Source: a virus
Reading direction: 5' to 3' (one strand)
Virus record (IMG/VR): IMGVR_UViG_3300045923_000041
Span: 1 to 64,000 of that record
Length of the DNA stretch: 64,000 nt
Shown: positions 13,848 through 21,266 of the stretch, one piece after another
Layout of the letters: each line of letters opens with the position of its first letter
How positions within the stretch are numbered: position 1 is the first letter of the stretch
The notes under the pieces: generated by a model
Seen by the model: the letters and a program-made list of their open reading frames with translations, nothing else
The model's database searches: none
Told to the model about the DNA's origin: nothing
Translations under genes and position numbers: made by a program

Positions 13848-15131
13848 CTACGCGCGGGCCTTCAGAGTCCGACGCCCATCGACGATGATCGGCACTCCCT
13901 TACCCGTGATCACGTCGGCCGTGATGCGGATGCTCGCGATGTCCATGCTTGGACCATCGTAGGCGTAGGGTGCGAGAGTCTCCTCCAGGATCGAACGGAG
14001 CCCACGCGCTCCCGTGGGTCGGCGCTTCGCCTCCTGGCCGATGGCCAGGAGAGCATCCGTGTCGAACTGCAAGTCGATGTCGTCCATGGCGAAGAGCGCC
14101 TGGTACTGCTTCACGAGGGCGTTCTTCGGCTCCGTGAGCACCTTGACCATGTCCTCGTCAGACAGCTCCAGCGTGCTCGTAACGATGGGCAGACGGCCGA
14201 GCATCTCGGGGATGATCCCGAACTCCAAGATGTCCTCGCCCTTGACCTCCGTGTAGACCTCGTTGAGCGTGAGCTTGCGCCGCTTCGTGTCCTCCGAGCC
14301 GAAGCCGAGCCGCGAGGACTTGTTCACCCGCTGCTCTACCACCTCGTCGATGCCCGCGAAGCTGCCCGCAGCAACGAACAGGATGTTGGTCGTATCGAGC
14401 ACGTCCACGTTCGAGCGCACCTCGCCGTTGGGGCCTACAGACGTCACGGACACGTTCTTGCCCATCCCACGCGTGACGGGCACAGAGCAGCCTTCCAAGG
14501 TCCGCAGCATGCCTTGCTGGACGCCTTCGCCCGTGATGTCGCGGTAACCGGAGGCGGAACGTCCGCTCTTGCGGGCGATCTTGTCGAATTCGTCGAGCAA
14601 GATGATGCCCCACTCGGCGCGCTGGATGTCCCCGCCGGCGTTCTGGACGAGCCCGCGAAGCATGTCGTCCGCGTCGTCGCCCACGTAGCCTTGCTGCGTC
14701 AGCCGGGTGCAGTCCTGCGTGTAGAACGGGACCTTCAGAAGCTCGCTGATCGCCCTGAACGTCTCGGTCTTGCCCGAGCCAGTGGGGCCGAGGATCAGCA
14801 TGTTGGACTTCTGGACCTTGATCGAGCCCGCCTTCTTGGCCCGAGCCGCGTCCCTACGCTTGAAGTGGTGGTAGACCGCGGTGGAGACCGCCCTCTTCAG
14901 CCTTTCCTGCGCGATGATGTGCTCGTCGAGGTACGCCTTGATCTGATGGGGCGTCCCAAGGACGGGCTCCCGCTTCTTGTCGCCCTTGGGGGCCGACTGC
15001 TCGATGAGGTTCGAGGCTCCTTCCACGCACGTCTCGCAGATGTAGACGCCGTTGCCCTTGATCAGGCGGTTGTTGGGGACCTCGTTCTTCTCGGACCCAC
15101 AGAAAGAGCACACCTCGTGGTCGGTCGGCAT
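13848..15131 (-). CDS. clpX: ATP-dependent Clp protease ATP-binding subunit ClpX
   Basis: 427 residues with the full ClpX plan. The N-terminal C4 zinc finger has C8, C11, C32 and C35. Walker A is GPTGSGKTE (about 115-123), the pore loop is GYVGDDADD, and Walker B is IILLDEFDK. An LGFGS element corresponds to the IGF loop that docks on ClpP. A C-terminal small domain follows. Since docking and substrate-delivery parts look intact, the phage enzyme could work with host ClpP to redirect proteolysis or act alone as an unfoldase. It is preceded by the GGTGTAAGGG element. Phage-encoded ClpX is uncommon. Confidence 0.93.
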   Translation of the reverse strand: MPTDHEVCSFCGSEKNEVPNNRLIKGNGVYICETCVEGASNLIEQSAPKGDKKREPVLGTPHQIKAYLDEHIIAQERLKRAVSTAVYHHFKRRDAARAKKAGSIKVQKSNMLILGPTGSGKTETFRAISELLKVPFYTQDCTRLTQQGYVGDDADDMLRGLVQNAGGDIQRAEWGIILLDEFDKIARKSGRSASGYRDITGEGVQQGMLRTLEGCSVPVTRGMGKNVSVTSVGPNGEVRSNVDVLDTTNILFVAAGSFAGIDEVVEQRVNKSSRLGFGSEDTKRRKLTLNEVYTEVKGEDILEFGIIPEMLGRLPIVTSTLELSDEDMVKVLTEPKNALVKQYQALFAMDDIDLQFDTDALLAIGQEAKRRPTGARGLRSILEETLAPYAYDGPSMDIASIRITADVITGKGVPIIVDGRRTLKARA

Positions 15132-15137
15132 CAGCCG

Positions 15138-15150
15138 CCCTTACACCGGG
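15138..15150 (-). promoter_or_regulatory. GGTGTAAGGG start-proximal motif
   Basis: Minus-strand CCCGGTGTAAGGG ends 6 nt before the ATG of clpX, with the TGTAAG core 8 nt before it. It sits in the 19-nt gap after the upstream stop. Confidence 0.55.
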
Positions 15151-15735
15151 CTAGCAGTCTACCAGCACCCCATCCGTCAGAAACGCGTGGTAGCCGGGGT
15201 ACTTACCGCGAGCGGGGATGAGGATGCTCGGCCGTACGGTGATCTTGGGGATCGTGCCGGTACGCGTCCAAGGCGTGCCATCCGAGGAGGACAGGTCCGG
15301 CATCCACTGACCGCCTGGGGTCATGATGCATAGGCACTTGCCATCCGGACCTCGATGGTCCATCGGGAACCAAGGACAGTCCCACATTGCGCCCACGGGA
15401 GCGTCACGCAAGGTGATCTCCTCTTCGACGCCAGGGCGGTGATAGAGCACTTCCGGGAAGACCTGCCAGTGGTCCTCTTCCACGAAGACGTAGTCGCAGT
15501 CGTCGCACTTCTGCGGCCAGCGCGGATCGTCATGGGCGGGCATGGCATCTTCAGGGAACGGGGCCAAGGTACCGTGCTCCGAGAAGACTGCTTGAACGGT
15601 GCCAAAGGGCGCATGTCCGTTGTGGTAGCCGAATCGACCGGGGCACTTGTCCTTGTCGTCAGAGCCTCTGTATCGCCGAAGCTGCTCACGGACGAAGCCC
15701 GTTTGCTCGATGAGAAAGCACTCGATCTGACTCAC
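15151..15735 (-). CDS. Conserved phage protein of unknown function, 194 aa
   Basis: The C-terminal half holds GPDGKCLCIMTPGGQWMPDLSSSDG, WTRTGTIPKITVRPSI and GKYPGYHAFLTDGVLV. The order resembles a widespread actinophage/proteophage hypothetical family that reads PDG-..-LPGG-.-W-IDS-..-NCT and ends in YHGFL-DG-L. The N-terminal half carries CDDCDYVF, a CxxC knuckle. The family's function is not established. It probably forms an operon with the 99-aa gene, whose stop overlaps its start by 4 nt. Confidence 0.7.
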   Translation of the reverse strand: MSQIECFLIEQTGFVREQLRRYRGSDDKDKCPGRFGYHNGHAPFGTVQAVFSEHGTLAPFPEDAMPAHDDPRWPQKCDDCDYVFVEEDHWQVFPEVLYHRPGVEEEITLRDAPVGAMWDCPWFPMDHRGPDGKCLCIMTPGGQWMPDLSSSDGTPWTRTGTIPKITVRPSILIPARGKYPGYHAFLTDGVLVDC

Positions 15736-16031
15736 GACTCTTCTCCCCCCTCAGGGACCATCCCACGAACCTTGATCTCGGCGGCGAGTTGCTTCTTCAC
15801 CGCTTCGACCTGCTCGGGAACCATCACCGTCTTCGCGAGGTGACGTGCCCTGTAGTCTTCGCCGTCAGCAAGCGCACGAAAGTACGCCTTGGCGATGATG
15901 CTCTCGAAGGAGTTGTCAGGGAGCTTCGCTACGAGCCTTGCCGCCGCATCGCGCACCTCTGGCCCGCTCAAGATGACGAGCTTCTCGGCGATCCTGTTGA
16001 GGACGCGCTCTGCGGTGCTGGACGTCTTCAC
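15732..16031 (-). CDS. Small helical protein, 99 aa
   Basis: Starts MKTSSTAERVLNRIAEKLVIL; helices throughout, ending in an acidic tail (PEGGEES). It overlaps both neighbours by 4 nt, so it is probably translationally coupled between the nitrilase-fold enzyme and the 194-aa protein. No family is recognised. The N-terminal RVLNRIAE pattern weakly resembles the RVAAR tag seen elsewhere in this window. Confidence 0.62.
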   Translation of the reverse strand: MKTSSTAERVLNRIAEKLVILSGPEVRDAAARLVAKLPDNSFESIIAKAYFRALADGEDYRARHLAKTVMVPEQVEAVKKQLAAEIKVRGMVPEGGEES

Positions 16032-16849
16032 GACTCGCTCTTGCCCTTCGTGATCTCGCCGTAGACGATGCAGTCCTCGTTCCAGACGACACCCTGGCAG
16101 TGGACCTTGCCGCCCGGCTCGACGATGCAGATGCCGCCCTCACCGAAGTCGTTGCAGGTCTCCTTGCCGTAGCGGTTGGAGACTACCAGCGTGGCCCTGT
16201 TGTCCTTAGCGAACTCCATCCAGGACACGGCCGGAAAGCCACCGTCACCCCAGTTCGCGCTGAAGCAGACCACGTCTGCGTCCCCTGGCTCGTAGAAGGA
16301 CTTCCACTCAGAGTCTTTCTTGTCCCGGATGTCCCGGCAGATGAGGAGCCCGATCTTCCACTCTTCGCCGCCGATGGTCGTTCGCACGACCGGGGGGTTA
16401 CTCTGCCCTCCGGTCGCCCAGATGAAGTCGTTACCCCACAGGTTGATCTTGCGTACGGTCTCGTAGTAGATGCCCGCGATGCTGGGGTCTTCGGGGTTCT
16501 GCTCTATGAACATCTGCGAGTTGTAGAGCTTGCCCGTACCCTCGTCCTTCTCGACGAACCCCCAAACGATCTTGACCCCCAGGCGCATCGCCATCTGCGC
16601 CATGAAGCCGATTGACCAGCCACGCTGCGCGAGTGCCATGGGCTCTTCTTGCTTCAAGAGCGAGGGCACCTCCGCAAAGGGCTCGGCCTCTTCGGTGCTC
16701 ATGAACGAGTAGCCGGTCGTGACCAGCTCGGGCAGCACAATGAGCTGCGCGCCGTTCTCGGCCGCTTCGATGATGAGGCGTCCAACCCGCTGGAGATTCT
16801 CCTTGGGCTTCTTGAACGCAGGGGCGAACTGTACCGCAGCTACCTTCAC
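16028..16849 (-). CDS. Nitrilase-superfamily amidohydrolase
   Basis: A 273-residue carbon-nitrogen hydrolase with the complete catalytic triad at the expected spacing: E41 (VLPELVTTGY), K134 (TVRKINLWGND) and C171 (LLICRDIRDK). The family hydrolyses amides, nitriles or ureido bonds using the cysteine nucleophile, and members include NAD synthetase amidase domains and omega-amidases. The GTG start (MKVAAVQFAP) has no clear ribosome-binding site. Nearby nucleotide genes (ThyX, deoxynucleotidase) hint at a nucleotide or cofactor substrate, possibly NAD or glutamine salvage. Substrate unknown. Confidence 0.88.
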   Translation of the reverse strand: MKVAAVQFAPAFKKPKENLQRVGRLIIEAAENGAQLIVLPELVTTGYSFMSTEEAEPFAEVPSLLKQEEPMALAQRGWSIGFMAQMAMRLGVKIVWGFVEKDEGTGKLYNSQMFIEQNPEDPSIAGIYYETVRKINLWGNDFIWATGGQSNPPVVRTTIGGEEWKIGLLICRDIRDKKDSEWKSFYEPGDADVVCFSANWGDGGFPAVSWMEFAKDNRATLVVSNRYGKETCNDFGEGGICIVEPGGKVHCQGVVWNEDCIVYGEITKGKSES

Positions 16850-16879
16850 GTAGTCTGCGAACTATCGAAGGAAATGTAG

Positions 16880-17272
16880 CTAAGCCGCCTCGAACTGTGC
16901 CGCCCACGACTCCGTGCGAGTGCCCCGATACTCGCGGAAATGCCCGGGTATTGGGGTGAGGTGCATCGGCGTCCCAGGCACCCTTCCACCCCGGTTGATG
17001 CTCGGCTGCCAGAGCAGGTACGACCCCAGGCCAGGCCCTACAACTCGACGACCAGCACGGAGCAAACGGTTCAGGATCGGGAAGGGATTGATCAGGTCAG
17101 CCCGGAACCTCACGTAGTCCCGACCGCCGACGTCGATGATGTCAAGGGTGTCGAGTCTGCGGAACAGAACCCTCGCCTCAGAAGCGGTTCTGAGTACCTC
17201 AGCAGCTAGCTGATGTGGCGTCTCATGCCGTCGAAGTTGGACGGCGAAGAACGATTCTGTATGCGGCTCCAT
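16880..17272 (-). CDS. Hypothetical protein, 130 aa
   Basis: The ATG start sits after an 82-nt gap with no clear hairpin. The N-terminal part is helical (HQLAAEVLRTASEARVLFRRLDTLDI). A central basic segment (RFRADLINPFPILNRLLRAGRRVVG) and a Pro/Gly-rich C-terminus follow. No domain is recognised. The DVGGRDYVRFRADL segment looks like a compact beta hairpin, as in some small binding domains. Confidence 0.6.
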   Translation of the reverse strand: MEPHTESFFAVQLRRHETPHQLAAEVLRTASEARVLFRRLDTLDIIDVGGRDYVRFRADLINPFPILNRLLRAGRRVVGPGLGSYLLWQPSINRGGRVPGTPMHLTPIPGHFREYRGTRTESWAAQFEAA

Positions 17273-17354
17273 GGCTCACGAGACTCGGCGTCTCCCTTTG
17301 CGTGTATCGTAACTGGGTTCACCAACGTGGGCCATGAAGAAGACTAGCGAGCTG

Positions 17355-17606
17355 TCACTTTGGTGTTCTGTTTCTACACGGCGCAGCAGGACCCATGATG
17401 TTGCGGAAACAGGAGCAGCAGACGTAGGCGGTCAGGTTGTGTCGCGGAAACGGCGTAGGGTCGTCGTACGGGATCTCCTCGCCGACCTTGTGCGTAGCAT
17501 CTCGCAAGGTGCCAGAAGCTATCGCGCACACGTTGCACTTCTCCCCTCGGCACGAAGCCGAAACGAAGTGATCGCACGAGCACGGGGGCACGAGGTGGTG
17601 CGTCAT
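17355..17606 (-). CDS. Cysteine-rich zinc-binding protein, 83 aa
   Basis: Very cysteine-rich: CSCDHF, CRGEKCNVC and a C-terminal YVCCSCFRNIMGPAAPC. At least two metal sites are likely. The start lies 2 nt from the stop of thyX, so it is probably coupled. It might be a small electron-transfer or DNA-binding accessory to the nucleotide enzymes upstream, but nothing beyond the cysteines supports that. Confidence 0.64.
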   Translation of the reverse strand: MTHHLVPPCSCDHFVSASCRGEKCNVCAIASGTLRDATHKVGEEIPYDDPTPFPRHNLTAYVCCSCFRNIMGPAAPCRNRTPK

Positions 17607-17608
17607 AG

Positions 17609-18967
17609 TCAGCCCTTGGCGGTGATGGTCTGGTCTCCGCGCCGCACCGTCCAGTCGTCTGGATCGGTGTCAACGTGAAGAGAGACGACGGGAAACATCT
17701 CGCGGAACGGTCGAATGAAGCTCTCATGCACCGCTCGCCGAAGCGTCGGGTGCACGGTCTTGCCGGACCTCAGCTCCATGACGTAGACCGCCGCAGACAA
17801 CCCATAGGTCACGTGACAGGGGACGCGGAAGCCGAGCGGCGTGTAATACTGGCGCACCACCGGGTCATCGGAGAGGCCAGCGATTTGAACCGAAAGCTCC
17901 ACGATGAGGTCTTTCGCAGCATGCGCGAGATCATCATCGAGCTGGTCTAGGTACCAGGGCTCGAAGCCGTGGGTAGTTGAGAGCAGTGGCATCCGGCAGA
18001 CACCGTTGCGGTGACGCTGAAGGTCCCGGAAGGATCCGAAGTCGAGCAAGAACGAGAAGCTGAACTGCCCCAGGTCGTTCAAGAAGTGCGGAAGCACACA
18101 GCCACGAGGCCGTGTCTTGAGCACGTCCCGATACTGGAGTAGGTCGAACCGATTGATGCTCGCGTCGAACTTCGAGCCGGACATGATGTCCGTGAAGTAC
18201 GTGTACCTGTCGGCGACGAGCTGTTCCCACGAGGCCCGTGCTTCTCGCGCCTCGTCACCCCCTGTCGTGCCGACGCCGCTCACGGAGGCTAGCCCAAGAC
18301 CCACACCGCTTGAGCGGTAGGTGTCTTGTAGCAAGCCCTGAAGACCAGTACCGATTCGCCGAATCTCCTCGGACGGGTGCTTCGAGAGCAGTAGCAGGTG
18401 ATCTCCTGCCTGGCGAAGGTTCGTGTGCCAGGAGAGCTGAGTGCAGATGCCAGCGGGCAGGAAGCCGCGCAAGATGTCGAAGGCCCGTGCCTTGACCGCA
18501 CGTTCGTAGGAGTCTTCCTTCTCCCCATCGCGCCGCGGGTAACGTTGACGAACCGTGTTCGCGACTCGGTCCATGTTGGACGTGTAGAAGGCCATCCAGC
18601 GCCGGAGCACCTCCTTGGACTTGTCAGTCCCCACGGGATCCTCGATGCGCTGCTTGCTCATGTCGATGTAGCGCGTGCTCGTCTCCTGCCCGCTGTAGAG
18701 AGGCCAGTCCTGAATGGCCTTTGCCGCGAGGGTGCTCACGCCTTCGATGAAAAGGGTCGTGGACCCGCAGTCCGCGATCGACTTGTGGCCGTAGCCGACA
18801 TAGTAGCTCGACATGAACTTGCCCGAGCCGGACTTGGCGACCTTCTCCAAGTGCACCTCGGCACTCTCCGCACTGCGCGAGTAGAGAGCCTGCACCATCG
18901 CGATGTCCTCGGGCGAGAGGTCATCGACCACGATCAGCTTGACACCTTCGGTCTGTTGAACCTTCAT
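17609..18967 (-). CDS. thyX: FAD-dependent thymidylate synthase ThyX, double-length form
   Basis: The ATG gives MKVQQTEGVKLIVVDDLS; the upstream frame overlaps the deoxynucleotidase stop. At 452 aa the protein is about twice the usual ThyX. The N-terminal half has GHKSIADCGSTTLFIEGVSTLAAKAI and SGQETSTRYID, matching the S-x2-E-x-S-x-RY part of the ThyX signature. The C-terminal half supplies FRDLQRHRNGVCRMPLLS, the RHR part. Two degenerate ThyX modules therefore seem to split the motif between them. The expected role is dTMP synthesis from dUMP with FAD, NADPH and methylene-tetrahydrofolate. Similar long forms exist in CPR and other bacterial genomes. Confidence 0.85.
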   Translation of the reverse strand: MKVQQTEGVKLIVVDDLSPEDIAMVQALYSRSAESAEVHLEKVAKSGSGKFMSSYYVGYGHKSIADCGSTTLFIEGVSTLAAKAIQDWPLYSGQETSTRYIDMSKQRIEDPVGTDKSKEVLRRWMAFYTSNMDRVANTVRQRYPRRDGEKEDSYERAVKARAFDILRGFLPAGICTQLSWHTNLRQAGDHLLLLSKHPSEEIRRIGTGLQGLLQDTYRSSGVGLGLASVSGVGTTGGDEAREARASWEQLVADRYTYFTDIMSGSKFDASINRFDLLQYRDVLKTRPRGCVLPHFLNDLGQFSFSFLLDFGSFRDLQRHRNGVCRMPLLSTTHGFEPWYLDQLDDDLAHAAKDLIVELSVQIAGLSDDPVVRQYYTPLGFRVPCHVTYGLSAAVYVMELRSGKTVHPTLRRAVHESFIRPFREMFPVVSLHVDTDPDDWTVRRGDQTITAKG

Positions 18968-19701
18968 GCCCGACTCCGGTAGTTCTTGAGAATCTCGTGC
19001 AGCCGGCAATCCGGCTTGTGCTTGGGGATCTTGGCGCCGCTTTCCTCAGCACTGCACACGCGGCAGTAGTTGCCCTCGTGGCTGTACGACCACGAGTCCC
19101 ACTCGGCCTCGTCGAGCAACTCGATTGCGCTGGCCTTGCGTTGGAAGTGGATCACACGGTCGATGACGTCGGGCCAGTCCTTCACACGCCACTTGTCCAT
19201 GGGCATGTTGCGCACGTTGGCGATGGGCCAGAGCATGGCGAGGCCGTCCGGATGCTCTGCCTGCCACGCCAGCACGTGGTCCGGCTTGTCATCCAGGCAG
19301 ATGTCTGCCGAAATGAGGTACTTCGCCGCCGTGTGCACGATCTCGGACTTCGCGAAGTTGAAGTGCTCCATGAGCCACCTGTCCCGCTCGTAGACCCACG
19401 TCATCGAGTGGAAATGCGAGGTCACGGCGAAGAGCTTGACGTGCTTGCGCAGCTCCCCGACAGCATGCTGAGCACCGGGCAGCGGCTTGAGCCCCGCGCA
19501 CCACCCAGGCTTTTCGCATTCGGCGAGGAGTACCTTGGTCTCCTCGTTAGTGAAGATCGTGAACAGGTCCCAGACGGTGCCGTCAAAGGATTGAGGGCTC
19601 ACATCCTTGCCAAACAGTCGCTTGGCGGCCTCGAAGACTGGGCCCTGGAAGTCGGCCAAGACCTCGTCCACGTCGATCCACATACGCTTTTGGGTCGGCA
19701 T
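18964..19701 (-). CDS. 5'(3')-deoxyribonucleotidase, HAD superfamily
   Basis: It begins MWIDVDEVLADFQGP, a variant of the HAD nucleophile motif (DxD..VLADF), with TSHFHS downstream and ICLDDKPDHVLAW as the Mg-binding motif. This fits the NT5C-type deoxynucleotidase family that dephosphorylates dNMPs. The C-terminal extension carries CRVCSAEESGAKIPKHKPDCRLHE, a C-x2-C ... H-x-x-DC finger often appended to phage proteins. It sits directly upstream of ThyX, so together they would steer dUMP and dTMP levels. A GGTGTAGGGG element precedes it, divergent from the NUDIX gene. Confidence 0.85.
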   Translation of the reverse strand: MPTQKRMWIDVDEVLADFQGPVFEAAKRLFGKDVSPQSFDGTVWDLFTIFTNEETKVLLAECEKPGWCAGLKPLPGAQHAVGELRKHVKLFAVTSHFHSMTWVYERDRWLMEHFNFAKSEIVHTAAKYLISADICLDDKPDHVLAWQAEHPDGLAMLWPIANVRNMPMDKWRVKDWPDVIDRVIHFQRKASAIELLDEAEWDSWSYSHEGNYCRVCSAEESGAKIPKHKPDCRLHEILKNYRSRA

Positions 19702-19710
19702 GAGGCGCCC

Positions 19711-19730
19711 CTACACCACAAGCGGTGTAG
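19711..19730. promoter_or_regulatory. Divergent palindrome CTACACC-N6-GGTGTAG
   Basis: A perfect 7-bp inverted repeat with a 6-nt spacer fills the 37-nt gap between the minus-strand deoxynucleotidase gene and the plus-strand NUDIX gene. Each arm is one GGTGTAG element at 7-8 nt from an ATG. It therefore serves both strands and could be a divergent promoter or operator. Confidence 0.65.
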
Positions 19731-19738
19731 AAACAGGC

Positions 19739-20155
19739 ATGCGCCGCACGTTCACCTCTTCGATCTACGTCCGCCACAACGACACTGTCCTGCTCGTGCT
19801 CCACAAGCGCTTCAACATGTGGGTGCCCGTTGGGGGCGAGCTACTGGACAACGAACGTCCCCTCGACGGGGCAATGCGCGAACTGTTCGAGGAGACGAAG
19901 ATCAAGGACGCGATCTTCCCTCACATCGACAGCTCCATCCTGCCGAACACGCCTTGGGGCCTCATGGCCTACGAAGAGCACGATGCCGGAAGCAAGGGCT
20001 GGCACATGAATTTCGCCTTTCTCGCAAAGGTCGGCAGCCCGGACATCACCCCGAACAACGAGTTCACGGAGCACCGATGGTGGACCCGTGGAACCCTGCC
20101 CGCCATGATGCCGTCCAACGTTCGGCGGCTCGCGGAGATGGCGCTCTCGATCTAG
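19739..20155 (+). CDS. NUDIX hydrolase
   Basis: The 138-residue plus-strand protein has the Nudix box G-x5-E-x7-RE-x2-EE as GGELLDNERPLDGAMRELFEETKI. The beta strands before it (YVRHNDTVLLVLHKRFNMWVPVGG) complete the fold. Nudix enzymes hydrolyse nucleoside diphosphates linked to another moiety. Candidates include dNTP clean-up, mutT-like sanitation, NAD derivatives or mRNA decapping. It stands divergent from the nucleotide genes across the palindrome. Its own start-proximal GGTGTAG implies separate expression. Confidence 0.9.
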   Translation: MRRTFTSSIYVRHNDTVLLVLHKRFNMWVPVGGELLDNERPLDGAMRELFEETKIKDAIFPHIDSSILPNTPWGLMAYEEHDAGSKGWHMNFAFLAKVGSPDITPNNEFTEHRWWTRGTLPAMMPSNVRRLAEMALSI

Positions 20156-20661
20156 TAGTCCGTGTCGCCCTGAACGAGGAACCCACGGCAGGCGCGCCGG
20201 GCCAAGAGCTTCTTGGTCCCGGTCTCGTCCATGAACTTCATGAAGCGGGAGAGGCCGTCCGCGAACTCCGCGTCCGAATGCACGAGACCGTGCGGTTCCT
20301 CCCGATAGTCCTCCAACTGGAAGAGGGCGTGGTCCCCCTCTTGTGGCACGACTTCGAGAGCGAGCCCAAGGGGGTGCAGCACCCGCCTGTTCAACTCGAA
20401 CAAGAGCCCGGTATCGACCAAGTAGCCCGCCGGATCGTCCACGAACGGTGGGGGCGGGGGCGGACGGGTCGAGGGGTCCCGTGTGAAGCTGAACTCCAAG
20501 TCCTCGGGAGGCTCGGCACGCAGCTCCTCTGACACATGCTGGATACCCTCGGAGGCGTCCGTGGGAATGCGCAGAGGGTAGAGGTCTACCTCGCCATGAC
20601 CCTCAAGATTGAATCGGGGGTCTGTCTTTGACTCGACGCGCCATCGGCCGCTCTTCGGCAT
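20152..20661 (-). CDS. Conserved phage protein, 169 aa
   Basis: The ATG MPKSGRWRVESKTD is used, although an in-frame GTG lies 15 nt upstream. A central Pro-rich linker (RPPPPPPFV) precedes DTGLLFELNRRVLHPLGLALEVV, a segment I recognise from a widespread phage hypothetical family (LDTGLLF-IN--VLHPLGLALE). It converges on the NUDIX gene with a 4-nt overlap. The family's role is unknown, but it is common in large phages. Confidence 0.68.
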   Translation of the reverse strand: MPKSGRWRVESKTDPRFNLEGHGEVDLYPLRIPTDASEGIQHVSEELRAEPPEDLEFSFTRDPSTRPPPPPPFVDDPAGYLVDTGLLFELNRRVLHPLGLALEVVPQEGDHALFQLEDYREEPHGLVHSDAEFADGLSRFMKFMDETGTKKLLARRACRGFLVQGDTDY

Positions 20662-20698
20662 ACTTGATCTGTACACCGACTACACGCCGGAGTGAACC

Positions 20699-21010
20699 CT
20701 AGACCAACCCCTCGGGGATCGAGTCCACATCCCCCATGGGGATGAGCGCTGGATTTGACAGGACGAACGCGAAGCCCTTGTGCGCCTTGAAGGTGCGCAG
20801 CTCCTCGTCCGTCAGCTCACGAACCAGCTCCCTCTCGACCAGCTCCTCCAGAAGCTTCTTCGTCTGCTTCAGGTTCAGCCCGATCCAGAGCGAGATCTCC
20901 CCGACCAGGAGCGGCCTGTTCTGGTTGCGCAAATAGGAGAGCACCCGCCTCTTGACGGTCCCCCAAAATTGTGCGGTCGATGTCTGCGGAGTGGACGAAC
21001 GTGTCGCCAT
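20699..21010 (-). CDS. Winged-helix-like protein, 103 aa
   Basis: MATRSSTPQTSTAQFWGTVKRRVLSYLRNQNRPLLVGEISLWIGLNLKQTKKLLEELVERELV is a classic winged-helix pattern in which SLWIGLNLKQTKKLLEELVE is the recognition region, ending in LTDEELRTFKAHKGFAFVLS. It overlaps the next gene upstream by about 190 nt in another frame. One of the two must be shorter than drawn, or the overlap is real. A DNA-binding role is inferred. Confidence 0.6.
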   Translation of the reverse strand: MATRSSTPQTSTAQFWGTVKRRVLSYLRNQNRPLLVGEISLWIGLNLKQTKKLLEELVERELVRELTDEELRTFKAHKGFAFVLSNPALIPMGDVDSIPEGLV

Positions 21011-21266
21011 TACCCCCTGCGAGTTCATGAGTAGGAAGTTCACGCGTTTCCTCGGCTGAGAGTTGGGGGAGTGGCACCACTTCGTACTCGTCCAACCTGT
21101 ACTGCGCGACGACACGTACACCGTTGGTCGTGAGCTTCGCTACAAACTCGCCCACGTCTTCGAGCACGAGGTTGAACGTGTTCGGGCCGCGTTCGAGCAG
21201 GAGACTGTGATCCGGAAGTGGGACCTCAGAGGTTGCGAAGACCGTGAAACTGTAAAAGCCCATCAC
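20817..21266 (-). CDS. Hypothetical protein, up to 149 aa, overlapping its neighbour
   Basis: The first 85 residues (MMGFYSFTVFATSEVPLPDHSLLLERG, FNLVLEDVGEFVAKLTTNGVRVVAQYRLDEYEVVPL) look like a folded domain. The remaining third lies in an alternate frame over the winged-helix gene and is Gly/Glu/Ala-rich. The true C-terminus may therefore be shorter, through an unseen frameshift, or the overlap may be genuine. The start ATG overlaps the next gene's stop by 4 nt, which supports translation of the first part. Confidence 0.5.
   Translation of the reverse strand: MMGFYSFTVFATSEVPLPDHSLLLERGPNTFNLVLEDVGEFVAKLTTNGVRVVAQYRLDEYEVVPLPQLSAEETRELPTHELAGGNGDTFVHSADIDRTILGDRQEAGALLFAQPEQAAPGRGDLALDRAEPEADEEASGGAGREGAGS

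Noticed and set aside
18997-20532. Plus-strand frame of about 510 aa spanning the NUDIX region
   Set aside because: It covers known genes on both strands, and the NUDIX gene is in another frame with a clear Nudix box.
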